DNA from: Nageia nagi
Lineage: Eukaryota; Pinophyta
Length of the DNA: 64,000 nt
NCBI GenBank assembly: GCA_050084985.1
Contig: JBITNC010000002.1
Coordinates: 4,898,001 to 4,962,000, forward strand
Direction of reading: 5' to 3'
This document shows positions 24,500 to 37,109 of this stretch, in pieces. A model generated the notes under the pieces. The model was not told the origin of the DNA and made no database searches. It saw only the letters and a program-made list of their open reading frames with translations. Position numbers and translations under genes: made by a program. The stretch's first letter is position 1. The number at the start of each line of letters is the position of its first letter.

Positions 24500-25170
24500 T
24501 CCAGAATCATTAAATCCAAATCTCTTCAAGATTTTATTAATCTAATTGTATGATAAGAACAATTTTTATTACGATCCTCTTCTTCAATAACATAGTTTGC
24601 TTTCTTGCCTTTATTTTCGACCTTCAATCTACATTCCTTCACAAAATGACCATATTTATTACATTGTTAAAATTGTATATTCTCTTTTCCAAATTTATCT
24701 CTTCTTCATGTTACACCACCTCTTTCTCTAAAAGAATTTTGATTTTGGTCTCTTCCATGACATTGCCCTTTTCCTTACCCACTAGAGCTTGCTCCACCAC
24801 TCTTAGAGATAGACACTTTAAAAGGTAATGTCTTTTCATCAACTTTGCTAACAATTGCTCTTGGTCTCTCCTTATGAGATATAAGAGACCCTACTAGCTT
24901 ATCAAATTCAAGAGTAGATATATGCTTACTCTTTTATAGTAATAACCACATGGTTTCATTTTAGAATGAGTATTTTAAAAACTTTTTTTACAACTACCTT
25001 CTCCATTTCTTGAAAAAAGCTTTTTAAAGGTATATGATGATTTGGAAATGGACTAGTAGAACTCAAGCGAATTGTGATGAAAGTTAAGCACATCGTTGAC
25101 AATTATATGGTATAATTGCAAAAATATGTGGCAAAAGAGGCAATTTGATGGTGACTTTCATATAAAGTAC
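24500..25170 (-). pseudogene. Ty1/copia-type gag remnant
   Basis: Minus-strand pieces: STLEFDKLVGSLISHKERPR, KVDEKTLPFKVS, and a zinc knuckle CNKYGHFVKECRLK near 24655-24615. The first Cys of the CCHC set is lost and stops occur. These match the UBN2-type gag of plant copia elements. Confidence 0.7.
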
Positions 25171-26055
25171 ATCAAATAATATATTGTTGGAATCATCTCA
25201 AAACGAGCGTTCCAACAATATATCACATACAATAAAAGTAGTTATATAGATGAAGTTATAGTCTTTGTAAGATTACAAATTTTTTAATGTAAAATCGATA
25301 TAGCACAACAAAAGACATACATCAAGTTGAAAAATATTTTTATTTACTCCATATGAAACACTGATCGCTATACAATATTGGGTGAGGTCGGTTTGGAAGA
25401 GATTGAGATTACATATGTAATAATCAAAAGTGTTAGAATGCATTTTCACACTCTCCTTTTATAACATAAAAGATTATATAGTTATTACATGCAAGATAAT
25501 AGTCAATAGTTTAGTAGTCACTCTAAAACTTTCATGTGCCACGACCCCAAGCTTCCTATGATATAGTTCTTCTGACAACATTATTTCTAGCACTTTTCCA
25601 TGCAACTTGTTAAAAGTATGCTCAATCATTATAGTTTTGTAATTTCTCATAATGGAACTATCTCCAAATTTGTGGATGGGGTGAATAATGTGTAGCGCCT
25701 AAAAGGGGTGAAATCCAAAGTAAATGACCCCATTTGAAATCCTAGAAAGTGGAAAAGCAAGTGAATCAAGCCCATGTTTGAATAACTATTCTTGGAAGCC
25801 TTTATAATCCACAAATTTATTGGTGCCAAGTTTTTGAATAGCTTTATTGATATCACTATTATGAAACAACTTGAAATAGGGAGTGGGAAAAGAGACAAGG
25901 ATGGTGGCTTAGCTAGAGAAATAATAAAGGGAGTTAGTATAAGAGAACCAAGTTTGAACATATATGTTTGAAGGTGGGGATTTCTTTAGGAGGAGGATGT
26001 GCCAAAAGTATTTGGGAGAGTGCTGGAGAGCATCAAGAAGAACAAGTCACCTAGA

Positions 26056-26616
26056 TGCAAGAAACTCACATTTCTTACACCTTAGGACACAATAATACTC
26101 TCAACACATGTTGATGGAATTGAAGGATTCCATAACCAAGATCTTTTTGAAGGATTCCATAAATCTTCAACACAAGAAGCACAATTTCATGCACAATGAG
26201 ACACACCATATATAGTGGTTTCTCCATCATGGGAGTGCATCGACTTGAACCATCTTTTCTATTATTTCTCACAAGGGAACTCTCCTGCAAATTCTCAAGA
26301 ATTCTTCTACGAGAATTCTCCTACAAAACTCTTACTACTCTACAAGACTAGCATTTTCATGCTTCTCCAAGTGTGTAATCTCAAAGAGAAGGTCCTCTAT
26401 TTATACGCCAAAATCCTCCCTTGGATCACCCTATTACCCATTGTACAAAATCATGACATGCATCACCCTTTTACCCAAGGGGCATGCTCATGAGCTGAAG
26501 TGTAAGACAAGTTACATTATCATATTCACTAAATACTTAAGGTATCTAGAGATACCCTTAAGTATTAAGTGAATTACATTAAGAGACCTTACAATAATGC
26601 ATTATAAATTCTAACA
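26056..26616 (-). repeat. Solo LTR inside the LINE copy
   Basis: On the minus strand it begins TGTTAGAATTTATAATGC and carries GTATAAATAGAGGACC (26405-26390), a textbook plant TATA box. It probably ends near 26056. A strong inverted repeat sits in its U3. Target duplication not clear. Confidence 0.55.
26524..26574. repeat. Near-perfect inverted repeat
   Basis: ATTCACTAAATACTTAAGG and its complement flank GTATCTAGAGATAC, giving arms of about 24 bases with two single-base differences. Confidence 0.9.
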
Positions 26617-27279
26617 CATGTTGGGTATGGATGAAAGAATGTGGATTAAGGAAAAATTAAGCTTATGATGAAAAGACTTACAATATTCATCATACCAATG
26701 GTTCATAGGGAAGAAATTGTATGAACGAGAGGAGTTGGAATGATGAACTCTTCGGGTTAAGGAGTTAAGGGTAGCCTCATAAAGGGCATCAAATAGTAAT
26801 TAATGCATAAAGGTGGCAATAGGGATCGAGAGTGAGTAGAATTTTGACATGAGATGAGAGAGTTCGGTACAATAATCAATGATGTACAAACCATCAAAGT
26901 AGGTCAAAGTAGGATGAATACTAGAGGTTATCTCTAGGCAAAGGGGGAGGACTAAGGGGGGGAGGTGTTATATGGAGAAAATTATAAGGTTACATAGTCA
27001 ATAAGGTGTAGTTATTGGGAGACAAGAAAGTCTCAAAGGTGGGGATAAGATCTCTACTGGAAAGAATATAGTCAATGACACTTGCACCTCCACCATGACG
27101 AAAGCATGTGAATTTTTATAGGAAAGGAAGCAAGGAATCTCGTTAAATATGTAAAGATTATGTGATTCTCCCACCTATAAAAGAAACTGACCATATGATG
27201 TGATAAAATTATCCTCATTAATTGAAAGTTGAAGAAAACCAAAGTCTTGGTTTCATTCAATAGGAGATTAAGGGCCTTC

Positions 27280-29179
27280 CATTTCTATGGAATAAGAGTA
27301 AATTAAGATCATTCTTGGGGCATGTTGGGTATTATAGGAGATTTATCAAGAGCTTCTCCAGTATTGCTCAACCATTGACTCGATTTTTGAAGGAGGAGTG
27401 TCATGAATCGGGAAAAGAAGCAAGAGAAGTATTTCAAGAGTTGAAATAAGCATTGGTAACAACATCTATTTTAAAGAATCTTGATTCGAGTAAGCCATTC
27501 ATAGTCTACACATATGCATCGGATAAAGCACTAGGTAGTACATGCAGCTATAAAAATGAAGATGGAAATTATCATCTTATCCGTTTTGGGAGTTAATAGA
27601 TGAGCAATGTTTAGGTAAATTATACAATCACTAAAAAGAAGCTTTAGCTATAAGTTTTGCTTTAAAGAAATTTAAAAATTACTTGGGGAAAAAGTTTATT
27701 GTGGTAATTGATCATCAAGCTTTGAAGTATATCATTAATAAGCCTAATCCTATGGGAAGGATTGCAAGGTGGATGCTCCTAAAGGAATGTGAGTTTAAAA
27801 TTGTGAACAAATCAGGCAAGAAGCATATCAATGTTGATGTATTATCTAGAGCATATGAGGGCATTGGATCTTCTTATGATGATAATGATGATTTTCTCTA
27901 TGCAGCTTTGTTTTCTATGGAGACAATTCCAAATGACTACATTGATATTTGGAATTACTAGAGTGAATTCAAACTTCCAAAGGGAGAAACATCTAATATA
28001 AAAAAGGAAAATTACTCAAGCGAGTAGACCCTATACACTTGTGGATAGGGTGTTATATAGAGATGGAACAAATGGAAAATATCTTCATGCAATTGGATGA
28101 GATTAAGGGAAAGAGTTAATAAGAGAAATGCATGATGGCATATGCGAAGGATATTTTTGTAGGTAGTTGACAACAAGAAGACTATTGAATGTAGGTTATT
28201 ACAAGCCCACCCTTTTTTAAAGATTGTTTCAGTTATTGTAAAAGTTGTGATGCTTTTCAATCTTATAGGAATCGCAGAACAACATCAGCATCGTTATATC
28301 CTATTCTTCCCTTAGGACCATTTGAGAAATGGGGAATTGATATTGTAGGACAAGCCTCCTACACCAAGGCAAAATAGATATATTGTTAAAGCTACAATTT
28401 ATTTGACTAAGTGGGTAGAAGCAAGACCATTGATGTAGTAGAATCTTTGTTAAGATTTGGATGTCCGTTAGAGAATGTTACAAATCAAAGAACCCACTAG
28501 TTCATTAATGAGGTAGTAGAATCTTTGTCAAGTCGATTTGCAAACAAGCATAGAAAGGAAACCACTTACAAACCAAGCACCAATGGCCAGGTATAATGAA
28601 CTAATCATGTCTTATGTTAGATACTTACTAAGGATGCAACATTGCAAGTAGATACATGGGATAAAAGGATTCATGCAACATTATGATCATATAGAGTAGA
28701 TACATGGGATAAAAGGATTCATGCAACATTATGGTCATATAAAGCTATAGTAAAGACATTGATTGGGTATTCTCCCTTTCATTTAGCATATGGAATTGAT
28801 CCCATTATGCCTATTGAATTTGATGTTCCAAATTTAAGAACTATATGAAGAATAAGAAAGGATGAAGGAGGATCTAATGATGATAGATTAATGCAGCTTC
28901 AACAATTAGAAGAGATGTGTGAAGAACCTAATAAGACTATTGAAAAGAAGAAAATCAAGCAAAAGGAGTATTTTGACAAGAAGTTGAAATGGTCTCCATT
29001 CAAGGTCAATGATCTAGTCATGGTATATGATTCCAGGCATCATAAGAGAAAATACATTAAGTTGTTACCAAAGTGGAGTGGACCATACAAGGTGGTAGTA
29101 GTTCATGATAATAGAACGTACATACTTGAAGAATTGGATGGTACTTTGATTTCTAAGTGGGTAACCATGAATAGTTGAG
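27280..29179 (+). pseudogene. Ty3/gypsy pol remnant: RT end, RNase H, integrase
   Basis: KLRSFLGHVGYYRRFIKSFS (RT thumb, from 27310), then SKPFIVYTYASDKALG and IDHQALKYIINKP with GKKHINVDVLSRAY (RNase H, 27683-27960 intact). Integrase pieces follow: LGPFEKWGIDIVGQA, TKWVEARPL, GYSPFHLAYGIDPIMPIE and, near the end, LLPKWSGPYKVV with the GPY motif. It lacks gag, protease and most of RT and contains many stops. Confidence 0.9.
28648..28743 (+). repeat. 48-base tandem duplication in integrase
   Basis: Two adjacent copies of a 48-base unit encoding VDTWDKRIHATLWSY. It adds sixteen codons in frame, nearly identical between copies. Confidence 0.9.
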
Positions 29180-29233
29180 GATTTTTCAAGCTCCTAATTG
29201 AATACTTTCCTACTTCGATGACGAAGTAGAAAT

Positions 29234-29249
29234 CAGGAGGGGAAGAAGA
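29234..29249 (+). promoter_or_regulatory. Polypurine tract
   Basis: AGGAGGGGAAGAAGA lies immediately before the TG that starts the 3' LTR, as needed for plus-strand priming. Confidence 0.75.
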
Positions 29250-30228
29250 TGTCGTTAAATTTTTCTAGTGAATGTATAGTATCTCTATGTAATCAGTATG
29301 TGTCATAGTCAGTAATAGTTGCTAACCACCAACTTTTTGTGCAAGATAGCGACGCCCACAAATAAGCTACAGTGGTAGCCATCATGAAAAAATAGTGCAA
29401 CCAAAATAAAGAGATAGCGATGTAATAATGATTAGTAGTAGAAGTGTATTATGGGGGCTTTAAGTTGGTGAAGTCCAGTAAAAAGTAAAACAATAAACAA
29501 TAAATGGTAAAAGGTAAATGATAAATTGTAAATGGTTAATCGTGAAAGTAAGTAATGGTTAGTGGAAGAAATATCCATGGGTAATATCTAGAAGATATAT
29601 GTTCTAGAATTATCCATAGGATTATGTGGAAAAAATACATGTGATGATGTGCAAGTAGTTGTTGATATTCAAAAGGGGTTTGTAGAAAAGGATTACATGG
29701 CAAAAGATCCATGTGTAAAGGAAGTCAAGTGCAAGTCAAGTTGGAAAGAAGTTTAGTAGTTGTGTATGATATGAAGTTGTGAAGAAGTTTACATATGTAT
29801 GATGAGTCTTGAGTCTTAGTGTCATAAGTTAAGAATCATAGGTATGTCAAAGTGTTATATTGTGTTCGTGACTATCCAAGTGAAGAGAAGGTTAGAATTT
29901 TGTTGTAAGAAGGCTCTCTTTGTGAGGTTGTGACAGTGGTTGTGTTGGATTGGTTGTTGAGTTGAGCAAGTGGTGGTGCTCCTCATGGGATAACCAATTC
30001 CATTGCTATCATCACAGTGAGAGTTTCTTAACATTGTAGTGTAACTCTTGTTGTATTTGTATCTTCACTTTCATAAATAATATTATCATTGCTCCTTTGT
30101 ATGATTATTGTGTTGATCATAATATTTAAATTGCATTACCACTAATGAAAGTGGTGCATCGAGATAAAATATCATTGTGAGAAGAAGGTTTGGTATTATA
30201 AGTTCTTGTGTGCTAAAATAGTAAACAA
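29250..30228 (+). repeat. 3' LTR of the gypsy element
   Basis: Begins TGTCGTTAAATTTTTC right after the polypurine tract. The end near 30228 (AGTAAACA) is estimated from the change to L1-like sequence. No 5' LTR is present in the window. Confidence 0.6.
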
Positions 30229-30229
30229 T

Positions 30230-30850
30230 CCTCAACGTCGAACTCATGAAGGCAAAGCACATCCATTGTAAAATCCTTTATAGGCACCTAGTTGACTCAG
30301 TTCAAGCATTGAAGTCACCTAGGAAGATAGTCTTGCATATAATGGAGAAACAAAGATCACTAGGTAGAGATCAAGAAGCATGTCTCCTCAATATGCATGT
30401 TTAAGGAAGTAGAAATAAAGGCAAGTAACACATTATGATGAAGATATCAAGAAGGGGGGTTCCTCAGCGAACCCACAACCACGTATTCTTAGAGTGTTGA
30501 AGATTATCTCGAAAGAGGTAAGCAACTCCACTAGAACCTTGAACAACACCTAATCTATGAGTCTCATATTGGCAAGCTAAGAAACAAAAGTGACCGGTAA
30601 CAACAAGGAAGTCCCTCTTATCTAATGAATCTCAATGAGGAAAAGGATATCTTGTGAAGCTATAAAATCTTGAAAGGTCCCAAGAGAAGACCATAAAAAC
30701 CATAACAATTCCAACAAGCAACAAATAAGTCATAAGTCTTAGTGAAGATATACAAGTGGCTTTATTGTGAAGATCTAGGATATGACCATGTCAAAGGGAG
30801 GAGTCACAAATGATAGCCTCATAGTCAAGAATGATAACCCATATGTTCTC
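30230..30850 (-). pseudogene. L1-type LINE endonuclease fragment
   Basis: Minus strand: VACWNCYGFYGLLLGTFQDF and DILFLIEIH near 30720-30640, like the opening of plant L1 endonucleases, then IFLGDFNA near 30320. Frames are broken by stops. Confidence 0.5.
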
Positions 30851-32000
30851 TTTCCTACCAGCTATAACCAAAGTATGAATGAATAGATTTTATTGGTAAG
30901 CGAGAATAGTTTCTTAGCTTGCAAGGCTTATAAACATGCCCTTACTGATTAAAAATGAATAGCAAGAGTGTTATCCAAGCTAGGCCAAGCCTTGTCAAGA
31001 GATATCTTTCAAATACAAAGTCTTATGTAGGAAAACGTTTCTAGAGTATAAAGGCTCAGTTGGGTTTGGAAGGTCACAAACTCGAAGATTGAGTTCCTTA
31101 GTGTTGTGTGTTCTTTCCTCCTCAAATTTTGCATGCATTACTATTTTGACCAAAAGCAATGTTTTATTTCCCTTAATGACTTATACCCACAAATTCTATT
31201 CCTCTACCTATTTCTAGATGGATTGTTGTTGAGTGATGGTTTCTTGTCTAAGGTGTTCCTGTTGTGCAAGAAAAATCAAACTACTTGTTTTTGAGTTTGG
31301 AGATGAGATCTCAAAGGAGTTGTGGAATTTATGCAATCAGGAGGACTTAAGACTATTTGAGTTGACTAACACAATCTTTCAATCATGCGATAAGATCATC
31401 TTTTTCTTATAATTGTTGTTTAGATTATATCTAAGAAATAAAAATTTTAATTATGTACTTTTTTTTGCTTGCTTGTTTACAATGGTTTGTTGGTCTCAAA
31501 CGATTTGAGAGAGGTCGGAAGTATAATGTTCAAGTGAATCAATTATTCCTTCAAACTCTTGTTCAATAAAATCCAACCTTTCCATGGTCAATGAATCAAT
31601 TCTCAAAGTGAATTGTCAACATCACCATCATCTAGATTTTGCATTTTCTTCTTCAATCTTGAGTGCACATTGAGTAGAATTAGTAGGGATTAAAAGATTT
31701 TATTAATTAAAAAAGGGTGAAAATCATTTTGATTTTAATTAAAGAAAGGAACTTCAAAAAAAAGGAAAAGCGAAGGCTATAAAAAAAACTAAGGCTCTCA
31801 AAAAGTTGATTGAAATATCATTTAGTGTGTGATATGGACAAAGCCAAAAAATAAACACTTGAAGCGAATCAGAGCACCATAGTGGATTAGGGTTTAGACT
31901 AGGGGAATGATCGTGCAACAAACAAGGTTTGACAAAATCATAGCAGGTCAGAGAGTTTGGATGCTTTATTTAGCGTAAAAAGTATGCATGAGTACAATAA
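30851..32000. other. Repeat-derived sequence without recognised domains
   Basis: Probably parts of the flanking LINE copies. No domain was read on either strand; the 62-codon frame at 31106-31294 is not convincing. Confidence 0.4.
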
Positions 32001-32244
32001 ATGTTGCTTGTTGCAACGATCAAACATAACCTAACAAAGGGTCAAGGTGTGTGCTCCATGAATGTTAATGGAGGAATCGAATTCGATCCCAAGGTTTCTC
32101 ATAAGGACAAAAATAATGACCTGTTAACAAGGATTTTGACCAATGTTCTACACTACAAGGCAACACATAGCAATAGATGGCAACGCACAAGCATTGATCA
32201 CAAGAAAAAGCTTATAAATATCATGAAACTATAGTTCTTTAAGA

Positions 32245-33420
32245 CCTTATAGATATTATGCATCCAATTAAGGAAGCTAAAGTATTAATGAAGGTATTAA
32301 GGGAGTATGATACGGCCTCACATTAGAAAATAAACTTCAACAAAAGCCAAATTTGTTTCTTCAACATTGCGAAAGGAAGAAAGAGACAGATAGCTCATAT
32401 TTTCAATTATGAGATAAATTCTTTGCCTTCTAAATACCTGGGAATGCCTTTATTTGGAGGAAGGGTAAAAAAGGAGTTTTGTAATGGATTCATCGATAAA
32501 ATTGGAAACAAACTATCAAGATGGAGACGAGCCTTGTTGATTCAGGATGGGAAGCTCCATTTGGTTAAAACTACTCTTCAAAGTGTTCATGTTTATTGTG
32601 CCAATATTTTCAAAATCCCTCCATTTGTGGCTAAAAATATTGATCAAATTTGTAGGAATTTCTTATGGAAAGGAGGTAAGGAAACAAAAAGAATTCGCTA
32701 AGTAGCTTGGGAGAATATATGTAGGGCTAAGTGGCAATGAGGGTTGGGTTTAAGATCAATTGGATGGGTAAATCAAGCTTTTCAAAAGAAGATGGCATGG
32801 AAATTGTGTTGTGGTCTAAATAATGATTAGGTTTGAACTATTTGTGCCAAGTACATGGAAGGAACCAATAGCCTGTTAAGAATTGGAAGACCATCGAAAG
32901 GATCAACCTTTTGGAATGGGTTTATTAACATTAGGGATGCAATTTGGCTTCATTCTAGGGGGGTGATTAACAAAGGTAATGACGTTCTATTTTGGTATAA
33001 TCCTTGGTTGCCCCTTGTCCCATTAGATCAACAGCAAGGCTACGCTTGAGCTTCAAAGTGGGCCAAAGTCAATATTGAATATATCGAGAAGGAAGGATTG
33101 AAGGCTTGATGGTTCATTCCACTAGTACCTAATATTGAATTTGAAGAAATTCTATAGCAAGTTCGAGTCCAAGTTTTATTAGTACAAAATTCTTCCCTCA
33201 AATAAGAATGGTGTACTAAACTAGATAAGAGTAAGAGGATTTTCGATATTATCGACATGAAACAGGGAAGTATCGATCACATGGCTCGAGTGATGCAAGA
33301 TCATTTCACAACCCCAAGTACAATCCTTCATGCGATGATATGATTCATAACGAAAGGAGACACAATTTGGAATTAAAGGGGATTTAGATCTTATTAAGGA
33401 GCTAACAAAAGGGGCTATAA
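32245..33420 (+). pseudogene. L1-type LINE reverse transcriptase, C-terminal part
   Basis: INFNKSQICFFNIAKGRKRQ, then SLPSKYLGMPLFGGRVKKE, KLSRWRRALLIQDGKLHLVK, ICRNFLWKGGKE and GVINKGNDVLFWYNPWL. This is the standard order of the plant L1 RT thumb and connection. The YADD region is upstream and missing. Several stops; sequence to about 33420 may be the rest of the C-terminus. Confidence 0.85.
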
Positions 33421-33639
33421 CCACCTCTACTCCTTGTAAGTTGGAAGTCTTTGTCTACAAACTATTAAGGGAATGGGGAAGATTAAGCGAGTGGAACCCA
33501 GCAGTTTTCATGAGGTAAAGGTATATAAGAGGATTTGGAAAAGGTTTTAATGAGGAGTGTCGAAGTTTGTCAAATGATGTCGTAATCATGACATGGAACT
33601 TTTATGCAAAGTAGTTAGGCTTGGAAGGATGATTGTGCC

Positions 33640-35166
33640 ATGGTGGATTCCATCCGAGTGGACTTCTCCAAAGAGGTGATTGCTAAGGTGACTGCTCTAA
33701 GTTTGGAAGGTTGATTTTATGACAGAGTTGTGAGGATCAAATATTTTAAAATAGACAAATTTTGGGAAGAGGATGAAGAATTTGATAAGGAGAACTTGGG
33801 ATATAAGCAGGACAAGCTTTCTAGCCCCTGGAATCAGGTAGCGGAATGGATAATCCTCTACTTCACCCTGGAAGGATGACTCTCCCACATTTATGACCCT
33901 CGTATCATTTTACTAAAGCATTTTAGACACGATGATAGGATAATTTATTTCCCGTTTTTGTTGCTTACATTGATTAGAAGATATTTTTCCCTAGTTAAAA
34001 AAGGAAAGGAATATTTCCCACTACATCAAGGTTTGATTAATTTGATGTATGAATGGGCAATTAGTAAGACTATGCATGCAACTCTGAACAACCAAGAAGA
34101 GGAGGAGGTCTCAAAGGAAGAAGAGGTTCCTGATTCAAATTCATAGGAAGTTATCCCCATGGCAAAATCGAAGAAGGATAGAAGAGAATGAGCTACGAGG
34201 CAACTCCAAGTGAAGATACAGGATAGAGAAGGCAATGTTCAAGAAAGGAAAGATCAGGATGCACATAGTTTGGAGATGTAAAGAGGTGAGTTGATCACTC
34301 CAAAGGATTAAGTGGGAGCATTTAGGATGAGAAAAGTAGGAAAATCAGAATCTGCATCATCAAAATAGGCTAAGAAAGGTAGTAAAAATGTCCTTGATTA
34401 TATTACTCCCTTGTTGTGTCTAAAGGTATAGATACCATTATTAGACAATATGTTGATGTTGGTGGGGACGATTCTAAGGTTGTGGAGGCATTTGAACTTG
34501 AAGAATTAGAGTTCTATGACCATACGAAGGTGAAGGAGCATGAGGAGGTTATTCCCTTGAAATCCTTTAAATCTCCTAAGAGTAAGAAGCCTATTGAATC
34601 TTTGGATCCTAAGGGGACTGAATCAGAGGAATAGATTCTAGAAGAGAAAAAGATTAGATCATCTAACTCTTAATATTTTGAAGCATCCCCAAAGCCAATG
34701 GTAAAGAAAGGCAAAGGTTTATCTAAGTCCAATAGTGAATAAAAGGTTGAGTAATCTCTAGAAAATGGTAGCTCTAATTTTTGTGTTTCCTCTAACTATA
34801 TTGGTAATAAAAGGAAAGACCTCCACTTATTCCACATTCAAAGACAAGGGTAAGAGTAATACAACTAAAGGTCAAGTGAGGGCTAAGCAGAAGGAGTCCT
34901 TGAAGATTCCAAAGGCACCTATGGAGGTTGGAGTGCATAACGAGCATAAGCAAGATATTGGTAAACACAATAGGGTTGGACCTGCAACAATGGATAATGA
35001 CTTTGTTGCGACCAAGAAGGCTATGAAAAGCTTCGTAAAGGAAATGGAAAAAGGAACAAAAAAGGTAGAAAATTCAATTCCAATGGTGATTCCTCGGATG
35101 GGCACACAAGGATCTAGTACGATGGCGATTGCAGCTACTACACATCAGGAGAATAATAAGGCATGA
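33640..35166 (+). pseudogene. Degraded gag-like / plant-transposon-like protein gene
   Basis: A broken frame reads DSIRVDFSKEVIAKVTALSL, FDKENLGYKQDKLSSPWNQV, YFTLEGLSHIYDPRIILLKH (one stop inside), IIYFPFLLLTLIRRYFSLV, YFPLHQGLINLMYEWAIS, an acidic stretch (EEEEVSKEEE), and a Lys-rich end at 34765-35166 (KDKGKSNTTKGQVRAKQKES). The order of a globular HLRHGD/LLL-HQGL type domain followed by charged tails resembles repetitive plant-transposon or gag-like proteins. I cannot name the family. Confidence 0.45.
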
Positions 35167-35236
35167 TGTTAGAACAGGATTTTGAATTTTTTTTTTGTTA
35201 ATCTTTTTAGTATGTTTCTAATGGTCCCTTTTTGGT

Positions 35237-35258
35237 CACCAGTAAGTTGTTACTGGTG
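35237..35258. repeat. Perfect 9-base hairpin after the gag-like frame
   Basis: CACCAGTAA - GTTG - TTACTGGTG, about 70 bases after the last stop codon. Confidence 0.85.
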
Positions 35259-35999
35259 TTTCGATTATAGGTAGATTGTGTATGATAGTCGTTTGGTGTT
35301 GTTTTGGCTATTGATTAGGCGTATTCAGTAGTTTATGATATAATATGAACTTCTTATGTTAATTTTTAGCACAAATGTGGGATCTGTAAAACCCTCCTTT
35401 TTACCTAGTACCAAAATAATAGATATTATGCATCTTAATTGCTTTCACATGACTTCAACATTTTTACCTTAAAATTCCTTTATCTTAAAGGATATTCCCC
35501 TTCCTACATGCAAGTTATCACTATTTATTTGCATGATATAGCACACCCACTTATTGTACAGTAAATTTCTACATATGATCCTTCAGTTATCCCTTTTAAT
35601 GTATAAGAGTTGATACAAGAGCAAACAAAGTAACCATCTTAAATTCATGTTATCTCTTTCTTTAGTATTGATCTAAATGACCAAACCAAGTTCTTTTCAA
35701 ATATCAACATTGAAATAATTATTCCTCTCCATTTTTAGTGAAGATAATTCCTCCCACATCAAAAATGTCCTTGTCTTCTGACGACTTGCTCTCATCAAAA
35801 ATGGGTGGGTGTGAAGACTCATCTATCGATGCATTATTGCTAAACCCAATAGAGTTACTCTAATTGCAACATCAAGATTTTATTTCTGACCAAAAATGTT
35901 GAAGGAACTCTTTGATTCTTTATATGTAGACTTCCTACCTAACTCAAGACTTTTGCATTCACCACTATTTTTGTCTACCTACTCTTTCACATCAGAATT

Positions 36000-37000
36000 G
36001 CACTAGAAACTCCCTTATTCTTCTTATATGTATTATTCTACAATGCCATTGATCATTTTTTTTGTTCACCTAAGGACATTAGTATCAAATTTGAATTTAT
36101 ATTTCTTCACAACACCTCCCCCCAATCCATCCCTCTTCCCTTGCTTTGTGACATTAGTACCCATCCTATCACAACTTACTTTGATGGTCTGCATACCATT
36201 CATTACTCTACCAAACTCTAACCTCGTGTTGAGATTTTACTTTCTACCATCACCTTTATGTATGAGTTTTTATCTCATGCCCTCTGGGAAGTTGCCTTTA
36301 GCTCCTCAAATCTCAAAGTTCATCATTTTAACCCTCCTCATCCTCACAATGTTTATCTTATGAACTATTAACACGATGAAGATTTAAGTCTTTTAATCAA
36401 ATAATTTGTTTTCCTTAGTCCATGACCCTTCATCCACATATGTCATGTGTTGAGGATACCATTGCATCCTAAGGCATAAGAAACATGAATATATTGCATC
36501 TAGGTAACTTGTATTTCTCGATGCCCTCCACCACTCCCCCAAATTCTTTTGCCACACTCTCCAACCAAAGATATAACCACCTTTAACCATTGATACCCAA
36601 TCTTCAATTGTTTATGCCAACTCCCTATGTGATGTCCTTGGTCAATCCACCATTCTTATGTCCTCCCATCCCCTCACCTATCAATTGTTTCATACAATTA
36701 ACATCAAGAAAGCTACTCAAAAACTTCACACCAATATATCAACAAATTATGATGGATTTCAGATGGAGTTCCTAAAACATGGAGTTGAGTTACTCCCATT
36801 TTTTCTTTCTAGGTTTTTTAACATGGTTATTTACCCTAGATTTCCCCCTTTTCACCATGACACATATTTCACCCCATACACAACTTAGGAGACACTTCTA
36901 TTTCAAACAATTAAAACACTATTATGATTGGAAATACATTCACCAAGTTGTATGGCACAATGTTAGAAATAAAGTTATTAGAAGAGCTTGATTCCAAGAA
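36000..37000 (+). pseudogene. LINE fragment A
   Basis: FLDALHHSPKFF, then NSLCDVLGQSTILM, LFHTINIKKATQKLHTNIS and FQMEFLKHGVELLPFFLSRF: the endonuclease-to-RT linker and first RT motifs of the LINE family also present at 14800-20040 and 25440-27270. Full of stops and frameshifts. Confidence 0.75.
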
Positions 37001-37109
37001 GCTTAGAGTTAAGAGATAAGTAGGTCTTAGGAGCGACTACCAAATTATTTATTTCTCACCCTTTGCACCTCTAAGGTCATTACCATTGTAGGCTCATCTA
37101 GGTGTCGAT

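Larger units (their letters stand above)
25440..27270 (-). mobile_element. LINE copy split by a solo LTR
   Basis: Minus-strand endonuclease remains at 27260-26640 (SHNLYIFNEIPCFL, with a V-SLTIF block) and RT-linker remains at 26040-25440 (LLDALQHSPKYFW, FHNSDINKAIQKLGTNKF, IMRNYKTIMIEHTFNKLHG). The same motifs occur at 16840-17900 and 36360-38300. About 560 bases of unrelated LTR-like sequence lie between the two halves. Confidence 0.75.
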
